A program made the position numbers and the translations under genes. Of a DNA stretch of 64,000 nucleotides, positions 1 through 13,210 are shown one piece after another (position 1 is the first letter of the stretch; every line of letters begins with the position of its first letter). This DNA is from Gremmenia infestans. Taxonomy: Eukaryota > Ascomycota > Leotiomycetes > Helotiales > Hamatocanthoscyphaceae. The stretch lies in assembly GCA_032629725.1 (NCBI GenBank), contig JAFEVB010000015.1, forward strand, positions 1,426,001 to 1,490,000, in the 5' to 3' direction. The notes beneath the pieces are model-generated. The model did not search any database and was not told the DNA's origin. It saw nothing but the letters and a program-made list of their open reading frames with translations.

Positions 1-1690
1 CAAAATACCCAACACCAAGGCACTGAAACGTGTCACGTTTCGCAGATCGGATGGTTCATGGAGAACGTCCAACCTTCCCTAAATCCCGAAGCCCGAAGCC
101 TAAAGGGAATCACCCGGTTCATTTTCCCATGGATTTGTGTCCCAGTCATGGGCTTTGAATCCTTACAAGTCAAAAAGTATGTTGTTGTCTCTTTCAGCAG
201 TCAGTCACCCGAGTCACCTGAATCTCAAGATGAGCTCCGAACACAATGATTTCACCAAAAGAAAGCCAGCTCTCGGCGCAAATCTCACAATATGAATATT
301 TGTGACTAATACAGTTGACCACATGCCAGTGTATGTTTTTTTCGTGTTGTACCTTTATAGCTAGTGATCGCAGGTGGATCTCTTCAAATGCGGGGAATAT
401 CTGATGACCCCTACCTGTAGTCCGCAAGGATCACAAAGGAAAAGTCCGGAGTTTGTACTGTACCTCGATCTAGATCCTTCTGTTGCTCCGTACTTCTTTC
501 GACAGTTCGATCTGGTAGCGGGTGACATGGGATAGTTGATGACTATTTTCACCAAGCTTTTTTGAATCCCAAATGATGCCTTTCACTTCTCTATTCGACA
601 TCATGAATCTAAAGCTCTTTCCTAAAGAAGCGCTTGTTCTACATAGACGCGAAAGTGAAACGGATCGATTGGAACATTATCACCCCAGATCGCCGGCCGA
701 ATCCCTGGCAACGGCAGGATTCATTGTTAAAACGAATTAGACTTATAGCAGCAGTATTATATATATCCTAGCTCCTGTTGTCATGCCTTTACTGACTGTC
801 TAGTACCAATAAGTTACTCCCCATTGTCCTTCATCTCGGCCAATTCATACCTCGAAGAATCCTTTACAAAAGTTGCAAAAGTTGACTGGAGCAAGTACGA
901 AGCTTCCGCGGGGCCCGTGTCATATGTAACGGATACTTTTGAAGATACTGGTGATAATGTAGTACCACTCGCTGAACTGGATACTACTCCTTCTTCGAGG
1001 TACAGGTATAACTTCGTCCCTAGTCAGTACCCAGAAATAGAATCTCGACTTCTGAGGATCTGAGCTTCTGAGGACTCGTTGGGGATGAAGTAATATTCGA
1101 TTCCAAGGCCACTCTACCCTAGCATGATCTCTTCAATGGCGAGTTCTCTACAAAGCTATGGGCAAGATCTGTTCTCGCGGGTTATTATTCACGAGCAAGA
1201 AGGAAACATTGTGGGGACTAAAACCCCCAGAATACAATCGGGCAAATGCTATCCAAACTAGCAGTGTTGTCTTTAATTATTCTCAGATCTAATAGAAAAG
1301 AATAGATAGTTGCAAACTCCAACTCAGTTGCATGGTATCTCCTACCTGAAGTACTTGCCTTGTCAAACTCGATCTGGATAAGAGCCAGATAGCCACTGTT
1401 TGTCCACTTCAAAATATCTCATGACTACTTGAAACTGATGATCACTGAAAAGGGAAGGTGGGCCTCAGAAGGATGAATTGAGACAACGTCTACGTGAATA
1501 GACTATCTGCTAGTTTAGATTGCAATGCACCATACGGATGGATTCCCCAGACATCTTTCAATCCTCCGGCCCCTATTTCGCTTCCCGCCCTCGGGCCGCG
1601 TATGCGCCTCATTGTCGTTCCTGCAAATGCCCCTCCAATTCCGATGCACCTACCAACAACCGCACCAACCCCGCACTACGACCGACCGCT
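1..1690. other. Gene-free stretch
   Basis: No gene is supported here. The longest open stretch near 824-1063 on the plus strand has no in-frame ATG and matches no family I recognise. The right end is the 3' flank of the alcohol dehydrogenase gene, which is read leftwards. Confidence 0.5.
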
Positions 1691-3069
1691 TTAAGCACCG
1701 AAAAGCTTATCATACCCTGTGAGTGTGAATCGATACTTCACATCATTGTTATGCAACCTCGTCAAAGCAGTCTTCAACCCATCGAACCCAATATCGATCT
1801 CCTCCACCCAACTTTCAACCCCTTTATCAGCTGCCAGCTGCAGCATAGCAAGTGTCTCCTTCCTCGACCCCAAGTGACTGGCCCCAAACAAACATCCGTT
1901 ACTTATAAACGTCTCCGCCTTGACCTCCTGTCCCTCACCTTCAGGCAAGCCCACGCTAATCCACTTGGCATGTACATCCAACAGAGTCAAATACTTGGCC
2001 AGATCAAACCCATCGCTCCCGGACGCTGTATTGATAATCAGATCAAAGGTGAAGATATGCGGTTCATTCCAGTCTTTATCCGCGGTAGCGATGAAGCCAT
2101 CAGCGCCCATCTTCATCGCATCTGCTTCCTTGGAGTGCGTGCGCGAGATGACCCAGACTTCTGCCCCGAGTGCTTTGGCGAAGAGGACTCCGAAGTGCCC
2201 GATTCCACCGAGTCCTACGATGCCTACTTTCTTGCCGGGCCCGGCGCCGTTGCGGACGAGGGGTGAGTAGGCTGTAAGGCCTGCGCAGAGCATAGGCGCC
2301 GCTTTGTTGGTTGCGAGGCCATCGGGGATAGGGAAAACCCTTCAGAGATCGATTCTGATTAGCCTCCTGCAAACCAAACCAGGGGAGAAGCACGAGAGGT
2401 GGGAGGAAGACATACCAGTGTTCATGAGTCCGTACATACTCGGAGTACCCTCCCTGAGACACGATTCCGGTGTCTGGCCAGACGGCTCCATAAGTATCAA
2501 GCTGGTGCCGACAGTACGTCTCGTTATCCGCCTTGCACTGTCGACATTGCAAGCAAGAGTAAGATTGCGCGCCCACTCCAACTCTAGATCCCTCCTTGAT
2601 GAGCGTGACCTTTGGTCCGACTTTCACTGCCGTGCCTACGATTTCTACAACTACCGTAAGCATGTCTCCTCACCAGCAACCAAGCATAAACAAGGAAAAA
2701 AACGCCATGACTCTGAGGCACAAACAGAACACTCTCTATGCTGTCAAAAAAAAGCCGATTCCCCCACATCAATCCATCCCTCCTCCTCACCTCCTCACCC
2801 CAAACACAAAACCTCCACCCCACCATCACCACCACCAACAAAAAGTAAAACTCCCAAAACTTACCATGTCCAACACACAACGGGAAATGCTGCTCTCCCC
2901 ACCCTCCAGAAACAGTATGTAAATCCGAAGCGCAAACCCCACAAGCCAGGATCTTAACATCGACATCGAAATCTCCAAATGGCTTTGGCGTAAGCTCATT
3001 GAGGTGGAATTCCGTCCACTTAGCAGGGTCCTCGACCTGGAACCCTTTCCAGGATTCTGGGTAAACCAT
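1691..3069 (-). CDS. Zinc-dependent alcohol dehydrogenase, ADH6/cinnamyl-alcohol type
   Basis: Probably an NADP(H)-dependent medium-chain dehydrogenase that reduces aldehydes to alcohols in the cytosol. Three exons fit: complement(1691..2339, 2416..2644, 2865..3069), about 360 residues, the usual family length. The joins restore family motifs: GVCASD with the catalytic zinc Cys46, GHEIVG with His68-Glu69 across the first intron, four structural-zinc cysteines at 99, 102, 105 and 113, and the Rossmann glycine motif GLGGIGHFG in the third exon. The ATG at 3069 begins MVYPESWKGF and follows a purine-rich leader (GAAA repeats on the coding strand). Both introns have GTA(A/T)G donors. The ADH6-like class is inferred from overall resemblance; the substrate cannot be read from sequence. 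It could equally be annotated as a cinnamyl- or mannitol-dehydrogenase-like protein. Confidence 0.88.
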
Positions 3070-3784
3070 CTTTCTTTCTTTCTTGTTCGTCTATCGGATT
3101 GATCTGAGAAGTAGCTAGCTTGCTCGTAGGAAACCAATCAAATCAAATGGGATTAGGAAGGGAAGGAAAGGACAGGATAGGACAGGAAGAAGTGGTGATA
3201 AGGTAGAGAGTGGAACAATTGTCTGGGAAGGGAAGGGAAGGGAAGGGAATGGGAAGGATAGAAAAGGAAAAAAGGATAAATAATTCAAGGAAAACTAGTT
3301 TGCGGAATTTAGACCCCACTCTCGATTCACCGCGGGGTATTGAGTGGGCTTAGATCTCCTTATTATCCCGCGATAGAAGAAATGAATTGGGAATAGCGGA
3401 AGTGTTGCGACTGGCAATTAATCCGAAAGGCCCGTAGTTATTCCACCAATGGGACAAGCGGATGAGGCATAGGGAAAGTGTGCCGGTGTCAGCCAGGTTG
3501 GAAAGTCTCGCGAAAGATATTGTAGCTCAGCGCAGAAAATATGTTTGAATAAAGCCAAATGATGATGCTGACTCCGTGCCGACCGACTTACTCGAACAGT
3601 CTGAAGGATATACCTATTACAGAAGAGTCCTGACCAAAGCAAACGCCCAAATGCCTCCTCCTTGGTAAGTTATTCTGCTCGTAGCACGCCAAAACGCCAT
3701 TCCTTATAACTCCATCTGAGCATCAAGCAAAGCAAAGCGAAATATCTATCATACATTACCATTTACAAATGCGTCAAGGTGTTC
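3070..3784. other. Intergenic, ADH promoter and NTO1 3' flank
   Basis: No coding sequence is supported. Next to the ADH start there is a pyrimidine tract on the plus strand (TTTC repeats near 3071-3084). A GGGAA repeat follows near 3225-3257. The remainder is unremarkable and includes the 3' flank of the NTO1 gene. Confidence 0.5.
3225..3257. repeat. GGGAA pentanucleotide repeat
   Basis: Tandem GGGAA units, slightly degenerate at the right edge, lie in the upstream region of the alcohol dehydrogenase gene. It is a simple-sequence repeat visible by eye. Confidence 0.8.
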
Positions 3785-6700
3785 CTATCTCCTAGACTTC
3801 TTCTTCTTCGCTTTGGCCTTAGCCTTCGGCTTCGGAATGCCTGCTACAGTAGCCACAATGCCATGACCACCTTCGGCGACATCGATGCCGAGGCCTTTGA
3901 GTGCTTCGTCATCCATGTCGCTAAGATCTTCGCTCAATTGAGATACTGCGTCTTTCCCTGAACTTAGTTCTTGTACGATGCTCGTCCCTTCTGGATGGAA
4001 GTCTTTGAGATACCAAGGTATCCCACCGTTAATTAGTGGATCAGTGGGATCAGTGCTGGCATCGCCATTCGAGAGTGGAGGCGTGGGAGGTTGGTGAGGT
4101 TTCATAGTGCCGTTGATGTCAGGTTTGTTGCTGTTTTTGACACCATTGACGTATTCTACCTTGGTCTGTGAAACGTTCCCATCAACTTCAATTAGAGCCT
4201 TGTCTGTCTCTTCTGTTGAGCCAGTGCCTTCATCAACTCTTTCACTAGGCGCATCGGCATCTTGCATTTCCACATCTTCCGATCCATTATTCGTCGACTG
4301 TTTCTGAGAGCCATTTGCTGATTCATTTTCATGGGTTGAATGCTCAATACCATCCGCCATATCAACATCTCGTTCATGTCTGTCAGTATCAGCAAGAGAG
4401 TGTGAATCACCAACTGAGACCGAGATTGTGTCTCCGGTGAGCTGCACGCTAGCATCGAGTAGTTGGTCGAGTTCCTTAAGGAGGTCATCGGCAGACTTTC
4501 CGTTAATATCCGCTTCTGCTCGTGCTGCCATTTGGAGTTGAGGCTGAATAGCCTTGACAATCCTTTTGCCAAGCTTTTTCCTTTCCTTAATATCCGTTAC
4601 TACAGGTTTCTTGATTTCGCTCGAGAGTACGATCCCCGCATCTGGCGATGGTTGAGTCACGACCCCGGCGTGGAATACGTTGCAGATATCGTGGGCAAAA
4701 CCCATGGCTGTGGTATAGAATCGGTCATTGACTTTCTTCTTAAGGTTCAAGAGACCATCCGTAAAAACCATCTTGATATCAAGCCTAGTACAATTAGCTA
4801 TTGTGAGAGAATTAAAAGAGACGGTAGGTAGAAAGGTCGGATTTGAGAGGGAATTTAGAGTTCAAGACTTACACGATAGCTTTATCAATCATCGGTGGAA
4901 ACATCTTTGCCACTGGGAAATAAACAGTATCAACGACTTCTTCCTCGAGCTCGACAGACCTGAGCTTTTCCCTTTCCCGCTTCATCACATCTTCAGCAAG
5001 AGCTTTCAATCGCTCCATGTCTTGGATCAAGCTCTGAGCAAATTCAATTCTTCGGTTGAGTCTCGGTCTGCCTGCATGACCCATGCCAGCGAAGTTTCTG
5101 CGGGTGATCTCCATTGATGAGAATGTTTCCATCTGTAATTGCAATCGCTTCAGAAGCGCAGCACCTCTTCGTGCCTCGCGCTTGAGCGTCCAATATCTAC
5201 ACGCATCGGCTGCATATTCTTTGCGTCTACGAATGTTGAATCGTTGGAGAGAGCTTTCCACAGAATTGAACACCACCTGAGGGATGACTGGTGCCCCAGA
5301 AGGAAGCTTCCAAATAGACTTTGCAGGCTGATTGCCCTTCTTCTTGCCCTCACTAAGAGTCAGGGCAACCTTTGCACCGGTAAGTTGCGATTCGTCTGGT
5401 TGATGCTCAGTAACTGCGTGTCGGTGATTGGCAGCCATTGTCAAAGCCGAAGCTTGACTATCTGCCCAAAGGCGCCCTCGCATAGATTTCTTGTAGAAAG
5501 CCCGCGCTTCTCGAGTTGCTCGTGCAACATCGTTTTCTTTAGTATAGTCTGAGGGGCAGTGCTTATCACAGAAAGCCTTCAAGACCGCACTACCATCCAG
5601 TACTGCGAGAGTGCCATGATTATTCTTCATCTTCAGGAACAAATGCGCTCTTCTAGCACAGGTGACATGAAATGCCTGGTAACAATTCTTGTTACCGCAC
5701 TGGATACAAGCACCCATGCGTTGATTACACAGGTAGCAAGTGAGCTTCCATCGAGTCTTGGGGACTTTCTCAACATCCATCACTGGTTCCATGAAGGTAT
5801 GGTTACCAAGAGAAACCTCGGGAATCCACATAGCACAGATAAGATGGGACCATTTCGAGGCATTTGTCTGCTTGAAAGCTCCATCGGTATTAGGGCAGAA
5901 GATACATGTCTGTGACAGTGTTAGTGATTGTGGTATTCAAAGGGCAAAGTAAGCTTACTGGGATACCGCGACCAATCAACTGGCATTTTCGACAAAGCCA
6001 CTGACCCTCGGGAATAAATGGAACACCATAGCACTCCTGGTGTACGGCTAAATCACAGCCATCGCAGAAGACGATGGCATTGGTATTTTCACAATCCCCA
6101 TCGTCGCAAATGGCGCACTTGCTGTCCTGTTCTTCCCCAGGCTGCGGTTCACCGTTGACGGCAGCAGCCGAGCTTGATCTAGGTCGATGCGTCTGTGGTG
6201 GCTTTGGATTCGGCTTGGGTATCCGTTTCTCCAAGGCATGCCACTCCTTTTCAACCTTTGTAATCGTAATTTCAAGTATCTCTCGCGTAATCGGCTCAAA
6301 GTTGATAGCCTTCCTTTCCGCATTATACTCTTCCAGCCACTTATCATCTTGCTCATCCATATCGTACTCTACACGGCCGACACCACCACTACCTAGAGCT
6401 ATTATTCCGTCGCCTTCGCTTTTGTGGCCGGGTCCGAGGTCTAGGTCTTCTTCCATGCTCGTATCGGATACCTTGATAAGTTTGTGCTCCGGGCGAATAA
6501 AAACATCGGTCTCTTGGTACCCAACATTTGCCATCGATTTGTCGACATAACGTACCAGTCCTAAAGCCTTGTCCTCAAATCTTGCAAGAGTGTCAGTTTT
6601 GCGGTATGAGGGCTGCGGCAATGTCAATTTCTCCTTGGCGTTAACGTTCTGCACTGGCGCGACGATCTTTGGCGTTTTCGGAGGTAGAAACGTCCCACCG

Positions 6701-7461
6701 AGTTTTGCAGCCTTCGCAGAGTAGAATGCGATGGGATCCTTTGGAGGCCGTCCAGGTCGTCTTTTACCACCACCAGGCGTCCCGGGTATAGCTATTTTCA
6801 AGGCAGGCTCGCCATTTAAGGATGCTGCTGGCGTTGGTATCCCTTCACTCTTGGCTTTGAATCCCTCAACACCATTCGGGGTCTCTGCCGCATTCGCGCT
6901 CGTTATTGACCCTTCTGCTGAGGGTGGTCCAGGCGTAACAGGTCGCGACTCCGGTATTCCTTGAACCTCATTTATTGTAAAGGCGCGCAGCGCACCTTCG
7001 ATATCTAAATTTGGATGAAATTCTTCCCACGCTCGTTCTTCTCGTGGCTTGTATCCGTCACTTTGTACGACTGCAGCAGCCTGAGCTGCAGAGCTGAACC
7101 TCATGGGCGGCTGTTGCGATCGCGGCAGGACCGTTCTCGTTCGTGTACTTCGATCTCTTCTTGGAAAGACTTGGGGTACCAGACCCATCGCTGCGTTCTC
7201 ACGTCCTATGCGTCCGCGTGGACCAACGTAATTATATCCTCCTGGGCCGGTTCCTCCTACTGGTATCTCTATGCCCTGGTCATCGACATATCTGCCTCCG
7301 CCACCTGGACCACCAGGAATGTATCTTAATTTTTTCTTGGGGGGTTCTGAGGCGACGCGAGCGGGTTTTTCAGATCGAGGGGCGGTAGTCGATGCTCGGG
7401 GGCGACTCGGGCGCACTCTGCTTGATGCGGGTCTACGAGGTGTCGCTGGCGCTGGGGTCAT
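3785..7461 (-). CDS. NTO1: PHD-finger/bromodomain protein, NTO1 (BRPF-like) subunit of the NuA3 histone acetyltransferase
   Basis: Likely chromatin reader that anchors an H3 acetyltransferase complex in the nucleus. Exons: complement(3785..4784, 4873..5909, 5959..7461), about 1179 residues. The ATG at 7461 (MTPAPATP) is the first in-frame ATG; the open frame extends upstream without one. Visible domains: a basic, proline-rich N-terminus, an enhancer-of-polycomb-like stretch (about 310-430), then the PHD/zinc-knuckle/extended-PHD cassette at about 449-597. The cassette starts with CAICDDGDC and continues CDGCDLAVHQECYG, CRKC, CIFCPN, CYLCNQ and HVTCARRAH, and the join PTCIFC across intron 1 restores it. 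A divergent bromodomain-like segment follows (about 830-890, with VNDRFYTTAMGF), then a long acidic tail and a lysine-rich end (KPKAKAKAKKKKSRR). In BRPF proteins a PWWP domain often follows; none is evident here. Family assignment is strong; complex membership is inferred. Confidence 0.88.
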
Positions 7462-10400
7462 AATGGTTGGCAATATTGGCGATTCGAAACAATTGCGCTG
7501 TCCTGCGTATGCTGCCAGCCTCGGCGCGTTCCCATTCAAGGTGGAAGGTGGCAGGTATTGTCAGGGGGTGATCGCATTGAAAATATTGAGAATGGAGAGG
7601 TCTAGGATGTCGTGGCGCGTTCTGCTAAACAGTCAGACAAAGAATACACGTTTCGAAGAAGTGAATCCCCAAAATGAGGGAGGGTTGTGGTGGCTACAAG
7701 GTGAAGTAGTCACGACCCAACGTTCCGCATGTCGTCCGTCGCGATCTAGGTGGGTCGTTCCAAATTTAGATTAGCGTAGCTTACCTCATCCACCAAAAAT
7801 GATTCTGTCTGAGGTGCAGAAATCCGGGGCTGGTGGGGTTTGACAGCTCGAGCTTAATAAGGTACCCGATGCTGATTTTATTTATCCTATTCAAGTACAT
7901 GCCAGAGTCATATTGTTCGTCCAGACTTGTTAGATCTATACGCATCTGTTATTTCACGAACTGTTTCTTATCAATAACCATAGCGTATTCAAATGCTTTT
8001 TGAGACTTTTCCAGATGTATTTAGAGCTGTCCTTGTGTTGAGCCTTTTGGTTCTAGCTACTAGGTCCTAGACTACTATTAAGTATCCGTATAGAGCCTGC
8101 ATGGGGTGAATGCTTACCTGCATGATACCTTGAAAGATCCACGTTTTCCGGACCTAGCCCTGTTTGATCTGGAAAGGTCCACTCCAATTGACCCGGGCTT
8201 TTATACAACAGCGTCCGAGTACTTCTTGTATATACTCACTTTGTTCACCAGGTTTGAAACGGATAAGTTGCTTGGTTGTCTCTACGGTTTTGTCGAGGAT
8301 AAAGGGGCCCAAGAAACCGAATTCTCACTCATATCCATCCAAAAATTCCCCCATACTTCCTATTTTGATACGTCGTCGCTTTTGCAGGAACATGTGTCCC
8401 AAGAATTCATTCTAGTAGATGTGAGTACCAAACCGTTGCCTGCGTGTCAGGAGAACCTGAATATGAGGCTTGCAACTCCCCAGGATCCTATAAGGGCGAC
8501 CATCAATTGCCGCCTTCTTCTTTAAAAGATCTTGAATGTACATGATTACTGTCTGTTGAATGAATTTTCTTCGTTCCTGGTATGCCACTTAGGAGGGGAA
8601 AAATAAATTGTGCGTGAAAAGAGGCGCTTAACCCTATTACGCATTCTTCTTTTTTTACCTGGGTTATTTCACCTCCTCACGAACTCCACCTTCTATCAAA
8701 TTCGTGCCTCCAGATGTATCATCATCTGCTACTCCGTAAGCTTGCCTTATCATGGTCTTTCGGCTGCTTTCGATATAATCTGAACTACCATCAATTGCTG
8801 ACTTCTTGCGACCCATGCCAGAAGTGGAAAGGCGGATGGATCTCGGAGAATACCCAGCCCTCATATCGGACTTTATGGTCACTGGCTGCGAACAGGATTG
8901 CAGCTCGATCTTCATTCCTATATGCACAGCGATTAAGACCTATCGCGTTCAGCACTTGGACAGATATTGCTGCCGAAGTCCTGGCTCAAAGCCCTGTTAA
9001 AAAAAACAAAAACAAGATGCTTCACCGGGATTCGGGGACTTGGAGATGATATTTGTGTGAGAATCACTGCGGGACTATTTTTATTACTGCTTGCGATGCT
9101 GCGAGGCAGGATGATTTAAAAAAAGCCAGAGACAAAGGTGCGTCGCTGAGAAAAGGACAGGCAAAATCACTCGTAGAAGGATAACCAAAGCTGTCGTCGT
9201 TACGATGGTGCGAGGCATGATTAGGGCTTGTAAGTCGGATAAGTCGAACTTCTGGCAATAGCAACCAAAGCATGGTTTGAAAATGAGTAGCTGTCTGAAC
9301 ATGACGAAAATTTGGAAGGCATCGACTTGAACCAGATCCAATGAGTGGGCTGCAACTGTGAAAGTATGCCCTCAATTTGGAAAGCAGGGTAGAGTTCTCT
9401 TGATTTTATAATGCATTTCAGAACTTTTGAGCTCCAGAATAACAGTCATCTTCTTTGCTCGCATACCTTATTCGAATATTCTTTGAGCTTCAGTTGATCA
9501 GGAATGACCATGCTCTTCCTCTCAAGGCATTCGGTACGTTTGCCATAAGGACGGAAGCTGAGAGTTGCTGGTACCTCACATATCCCAACCTCTATCTTCT
9601 GATTGAGAGGGTATTCGGGTCTTTACTTGGAGGGACATGCCAAAACGATTGTTCGACTTGATGAAGAATACTTTACATGTCTGCAAACACAAGACGGATA
9701 GTCGTAGGTTCTGAAGCTCCACAGCCCTGAATTCGATAAGACTGATACTGGCATCACCAGCGATGACGACAGGACCGGTATCCGATGCTAAGACCTCCCG
9801 TGCCGATCCCAACCCCTCTCTTCCCCGCGGCTCTTCGAACATCCGCCGCCAATTACCTTAGCATCAGGAACCAGATACTCACATGCTCTCCAACAATTTG
9901 GAGTGCGATTTCACAGCAGACATTCGAAAAGGCTCACGAGGAGCTATGTTGGTACTGTTGAAACTGGCTCCTGCACCTTGAATATGTAAGATCTTATATT
10001 CGTTTAACATGGAAAAGTGGCTTGACGGTGACGTGGTGATGTTCGAAGAAGGAGGTGAGGGGATGCATGAGCAAGGAAGGATGCTTTAGCGAGCATCTAA
10101 AGTCCCCTTTACAGCGAGACAGCCCAGCCCATCCTATCCTCCAGGGAGAAGGTTTTATGTTCAAGATGCGATTTCTAAAGGAATATTTGATATTTGGACG
10201 CATGCCTATTCCTCACAAAGTACTTGTACTTGTACAATAACCGAGGTCTGCTCATCGAGGCGTTATAATAGGTGTAGCTCAGCTCTCAGCCCCGAATGAG
10301 GCGTCTTTAGCCCTTTCCGTGTACTGTACTTCTCCTCCGCCTTTTCCTGTATTACGGAGTACTACAGTAAGTAGCACGGTGATCAATCATATCCTCCGTC

Positions 10401-10660
10401 AAATCCTTATCTATGTTCATATTGGAGACCTTACTCTCTTTCACTAAACAATCTTACTGTTATTACAACGTCACCAATTCTGCGCTTATTTATTTTCTAT
10501 AGCTCACGTTCTTCGTTAATCTCGAGCTTAGGCCACTGGCAAATCCCAATGCACGACTAGGTCGACGTCGGTGGCGGCTGCTACGATACTATTGATATTT
10601 AGCGGGTGACGATCTGAAAGCGCCGGGTGTGAACAGTCGCAAGTCACTACTAGTCCTACA
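7462..10660. other. Long intergenic region between NTO1 and the DUF8004-like gene
   Basis: About 3.2 kb with no gene I can defend, apart from a possible decayed coding fragment at 8094-8525, listed separately. It contains one TACTCCGTA copy (8730-8738) and one reverse-complement copy (10353-10361). NTO1 and the right-hand gene are transcribed away from each other, so the promoters of both lie here. Confidence 0.5.
8094..8525 (+). other. Possible coding fragment without start codon
   Basis: An open frame of about 140 codons with protein-like composition (for example FYTTASEYFLYILTLF) but no in-frame ATG before its last quarter. A plausible intron with a GTGAGT donor near 8421 and a CAG acceptor near 8482 would keep the same frame. 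I do not recognise the family. It may be an internal exon of an unannotated gene, a decayed gene, or chance. Confidence 0.25.
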
Positions 10661-13210
10661 ATGGATATCACTATGAATATGGCTCTAACATTATCGCGGC
10701 CTCCTCAACTGCTGTCACAGCCTTCATCTCTCAGAATGTCCCGACCGTACAGCATGGAGGAATCAGAATATGCTCCGTCGCAATTTTCATTGTACAAAGG
10801 AGTCACAGAGCGGCCATTGGGCTGGAAACGCTCATCGAGAACCCCGGAATTACGATCTCGAAACACAACAAAGATCAGGAGATGGAATGGAGCCGCTAAG
10901 ACGTCTACAGAATGGGATGGGCTCCGGAAAGTAAGTCTTCAGAACCATCCAAATAATCCAAATCAATTCGCACATTTACGGCGTTGATGAACTTCTAGGA
11001 TCCCGAGCTATTTTATCCACAAGGCAATTGTAGCGTTCATCTTTATGGACGAGGCCAATCTCGAAGAGGTCCAGCTTTCAAATTCCCAATTGAAGCTCTC
11101 GTGAAATCCGCTTGTCAACCGTTGATACACCGGTTCTCAGCAGATACATTCGAGGAGTCATCTCCGTTGTCAGATTCAAGCAATGGTGATGGAGCCTTCA
11201 GCTGCGCAACAACCGAGCTGTATATCCCAGCCCCCTCAACCGCCGAAACGGGACAGGCATTCTTATATCACCTTGCAACACGGAATTTACTCGCTTGGGT
11301 TATCGGAAAGCCCTTGGTGGGAACCCATCTGGGCGGTGCTCTCGTCGGTCTCCTAAATAGCTTGAATGAGTTTAGGTCCGACGGCCAGGATAATCTGCAG
11401 GCGATTATTGACTATATGGATGATGAAGGATATGCAGATATGAGGAATCAGCCCGATCATGCTCTTGCAATCCTCTTCTTTGCAGAACATTTTCAATTCA
11501 AGGATCTGTGGATCGATGCCTTCGCACATTGCGTTGGTATGAATGAGAAACTGTTTAGTAGAATCGGCTTCGAGGTACGTGTAGCTTTACTGTGTAACCT
11601 TGTCTTTTTTATCGGGCGTTAGGAGATATTTGAAGTTATGCTTCCACCCTGAAAGTACGCTAACCTTGCCCAAGCTCATAAGCAGGACTTCCCGTGCACT
11701 TATCACTCGATCGAGACTCGAAATGGACATACGATTAGATCGCTGTGGTATAACTCTTGGGAACTTCCTTGAAGACGACTTGTCCAATGCCCATCTTGGA
11801 CTTTCAACTGGAGAGCGAGCTCACCTCGACAAATTCCGATCATTCTTGCAGTCTTACCTTGTGGCTAAATTGGGCTACTATCCACCTTCTTTCGATACCA
11901 CAAACTCTTCATTCTCGAAAAGCATATATAATGAAATGTGCAGCGAATTCCAATCACTCTACAACTTCCTCGCCAATACTTCGATTACTTGTTCAGATCC
12001 AATGGCTCTTTCACAGCCAGGAGGCCTTTGTGTTTCGAAGAGCGTGAAATATTTCGACCAAAGAAATAAATACAAGCCACTGCTACACCCAGTACCTCTT
12101 CTGCCAGAGACCCGGGAGACCAAAGCATCGAAGCCCGTAATCAACAAGCGCTTTACTTGGAATTCGAAGGCAGACAAAATGAAACCAGATGGACGTTTGA
12201 TCGCATTCGCTGAGCTATGTAAAGCGACCGACCGCAAAACCCTCGCGTTATACGACTGCAGTTTAGTACGAGAATATTGTGGTTTCGAGAAGGACTGCAT
12301 CTTCTCGCCTTCTAAGACGGATAAGGATGATAAGCTGTCTCAGACAGATGCCCGCAAAGTCCGCTGGATCCTGATCTACACGATTCTACAGACCCTACTC
12401 TCGGCAACCAAAGTACCTGAGCAGGTTCGTGACCCTCACGAGGTGTCCTACAACCTCTGCATATTGACTGCTGGTTGTCCACCCTGGAAGGAAGAGCGGC
12501 CGGTTGAATCTTTCCTTCAAACGCAGGCAGAACAAACTGAGGAGGACTTCGTCGCCCAAATTAGAGCAGAGGAGAGCAAGTTGGTGAATGGCATCAAACT
12601 AGACACTGACTACGCCACTACCACGCAAGAGCCACAATTGTCTCGCATTAAGAGCGCGAGCGCGAGCGTTCTTGATATTTCGTCTAGGAAAGGACATGTA
12701 AAGAAGGCGTTAAGTTCATTGGGCAATATGCCCGAACTTCACCACCCTCGTCCAAATCATGCTTCATACCAAGAGATTTTAGTCCAGGGATATGGAAATG
12801 GCACAAACATCACAGCTGCTCCTACTGAAGAAGTCAGCAAGAATTCTCTCGACTCTGCGTCTTCATTTGCCGAAGACCTCTCATCGAGATGGTCTGAGAG
12901 CTCTGATGAGATAAAGGAGCCTGCAAGTCCTACAACAAGTATTGCCTCGGATTACAGTGGGAGAGACTCAACTGGATCCAACAGCGCTAGGAAATCTATC
13001 ATCGATAAATCGAATAGACCTATTAGTACGCTTGGCTTTAGGAAAAAACCTAGTACTGGGTACTCAATCAGTGCGCTTGGAGGCGAATCGCCGTTGGAGC
13101 CATGTCCTCTCCAAGTACGCAAGGGGTCAGAGGACCACTACATGACAGTTACCAAAGCTGTGACCGTTCAATGGGAGGACGGTGTGATGGTGAAGCAAAC
13201 GATGAGTTGA
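10661..13210 (+). CDS. Fungal protein of unknown function, DUF8004-like
   Basis: About 790-805 residues. Exon 1 (10661..10930, donor GTAAGT) and exon 2 (10999..11574, donor GTACGT) join cleanly in phase 0. Exon 3 must enter a different frame, and two acceptors fit: AG|TTA at 11636 or AG|CTC at 11675. The second gives RIGFELISRTSRAL, which reads more naturally. The conserved core (about 100-510) includes TRNLLAWVIGKPLVG, FFAEHFQFKDLWIDAF, LEMDIRLD, GNFLEDDLSNAHLGLS and RWILIYTILQTL. The last third is Ser-rich and low complexity (DSASSFAEDLSSRWSESS). There are no membrane segments or catalytic motifs that I recognise. The DUF8004 label rests on overall resemblance to fungal proteins of that type and is tentative; no function should be assumed. 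Confidence 0.75.

Noticed and set aside
824..1063. 79-codon open frame on the plus strand
   Set aside because: No in-frame ATG, no recognisable domain and no splice sites that extend it.
2304..2957. 217-codon plus-strand frame across the ADH gene
   Set aside because: It is the antisense shadow of the ADH exons and introns, with low-complexity Pro/Ser/Thr at the end.
1691..3069. ADH, P450 and neighbouring genes as a secondary-metabolite cluster
   Set aside because: The ADH and P450 are over 30 kb apart with housekeeping genes between, and no backbone synthase is present.
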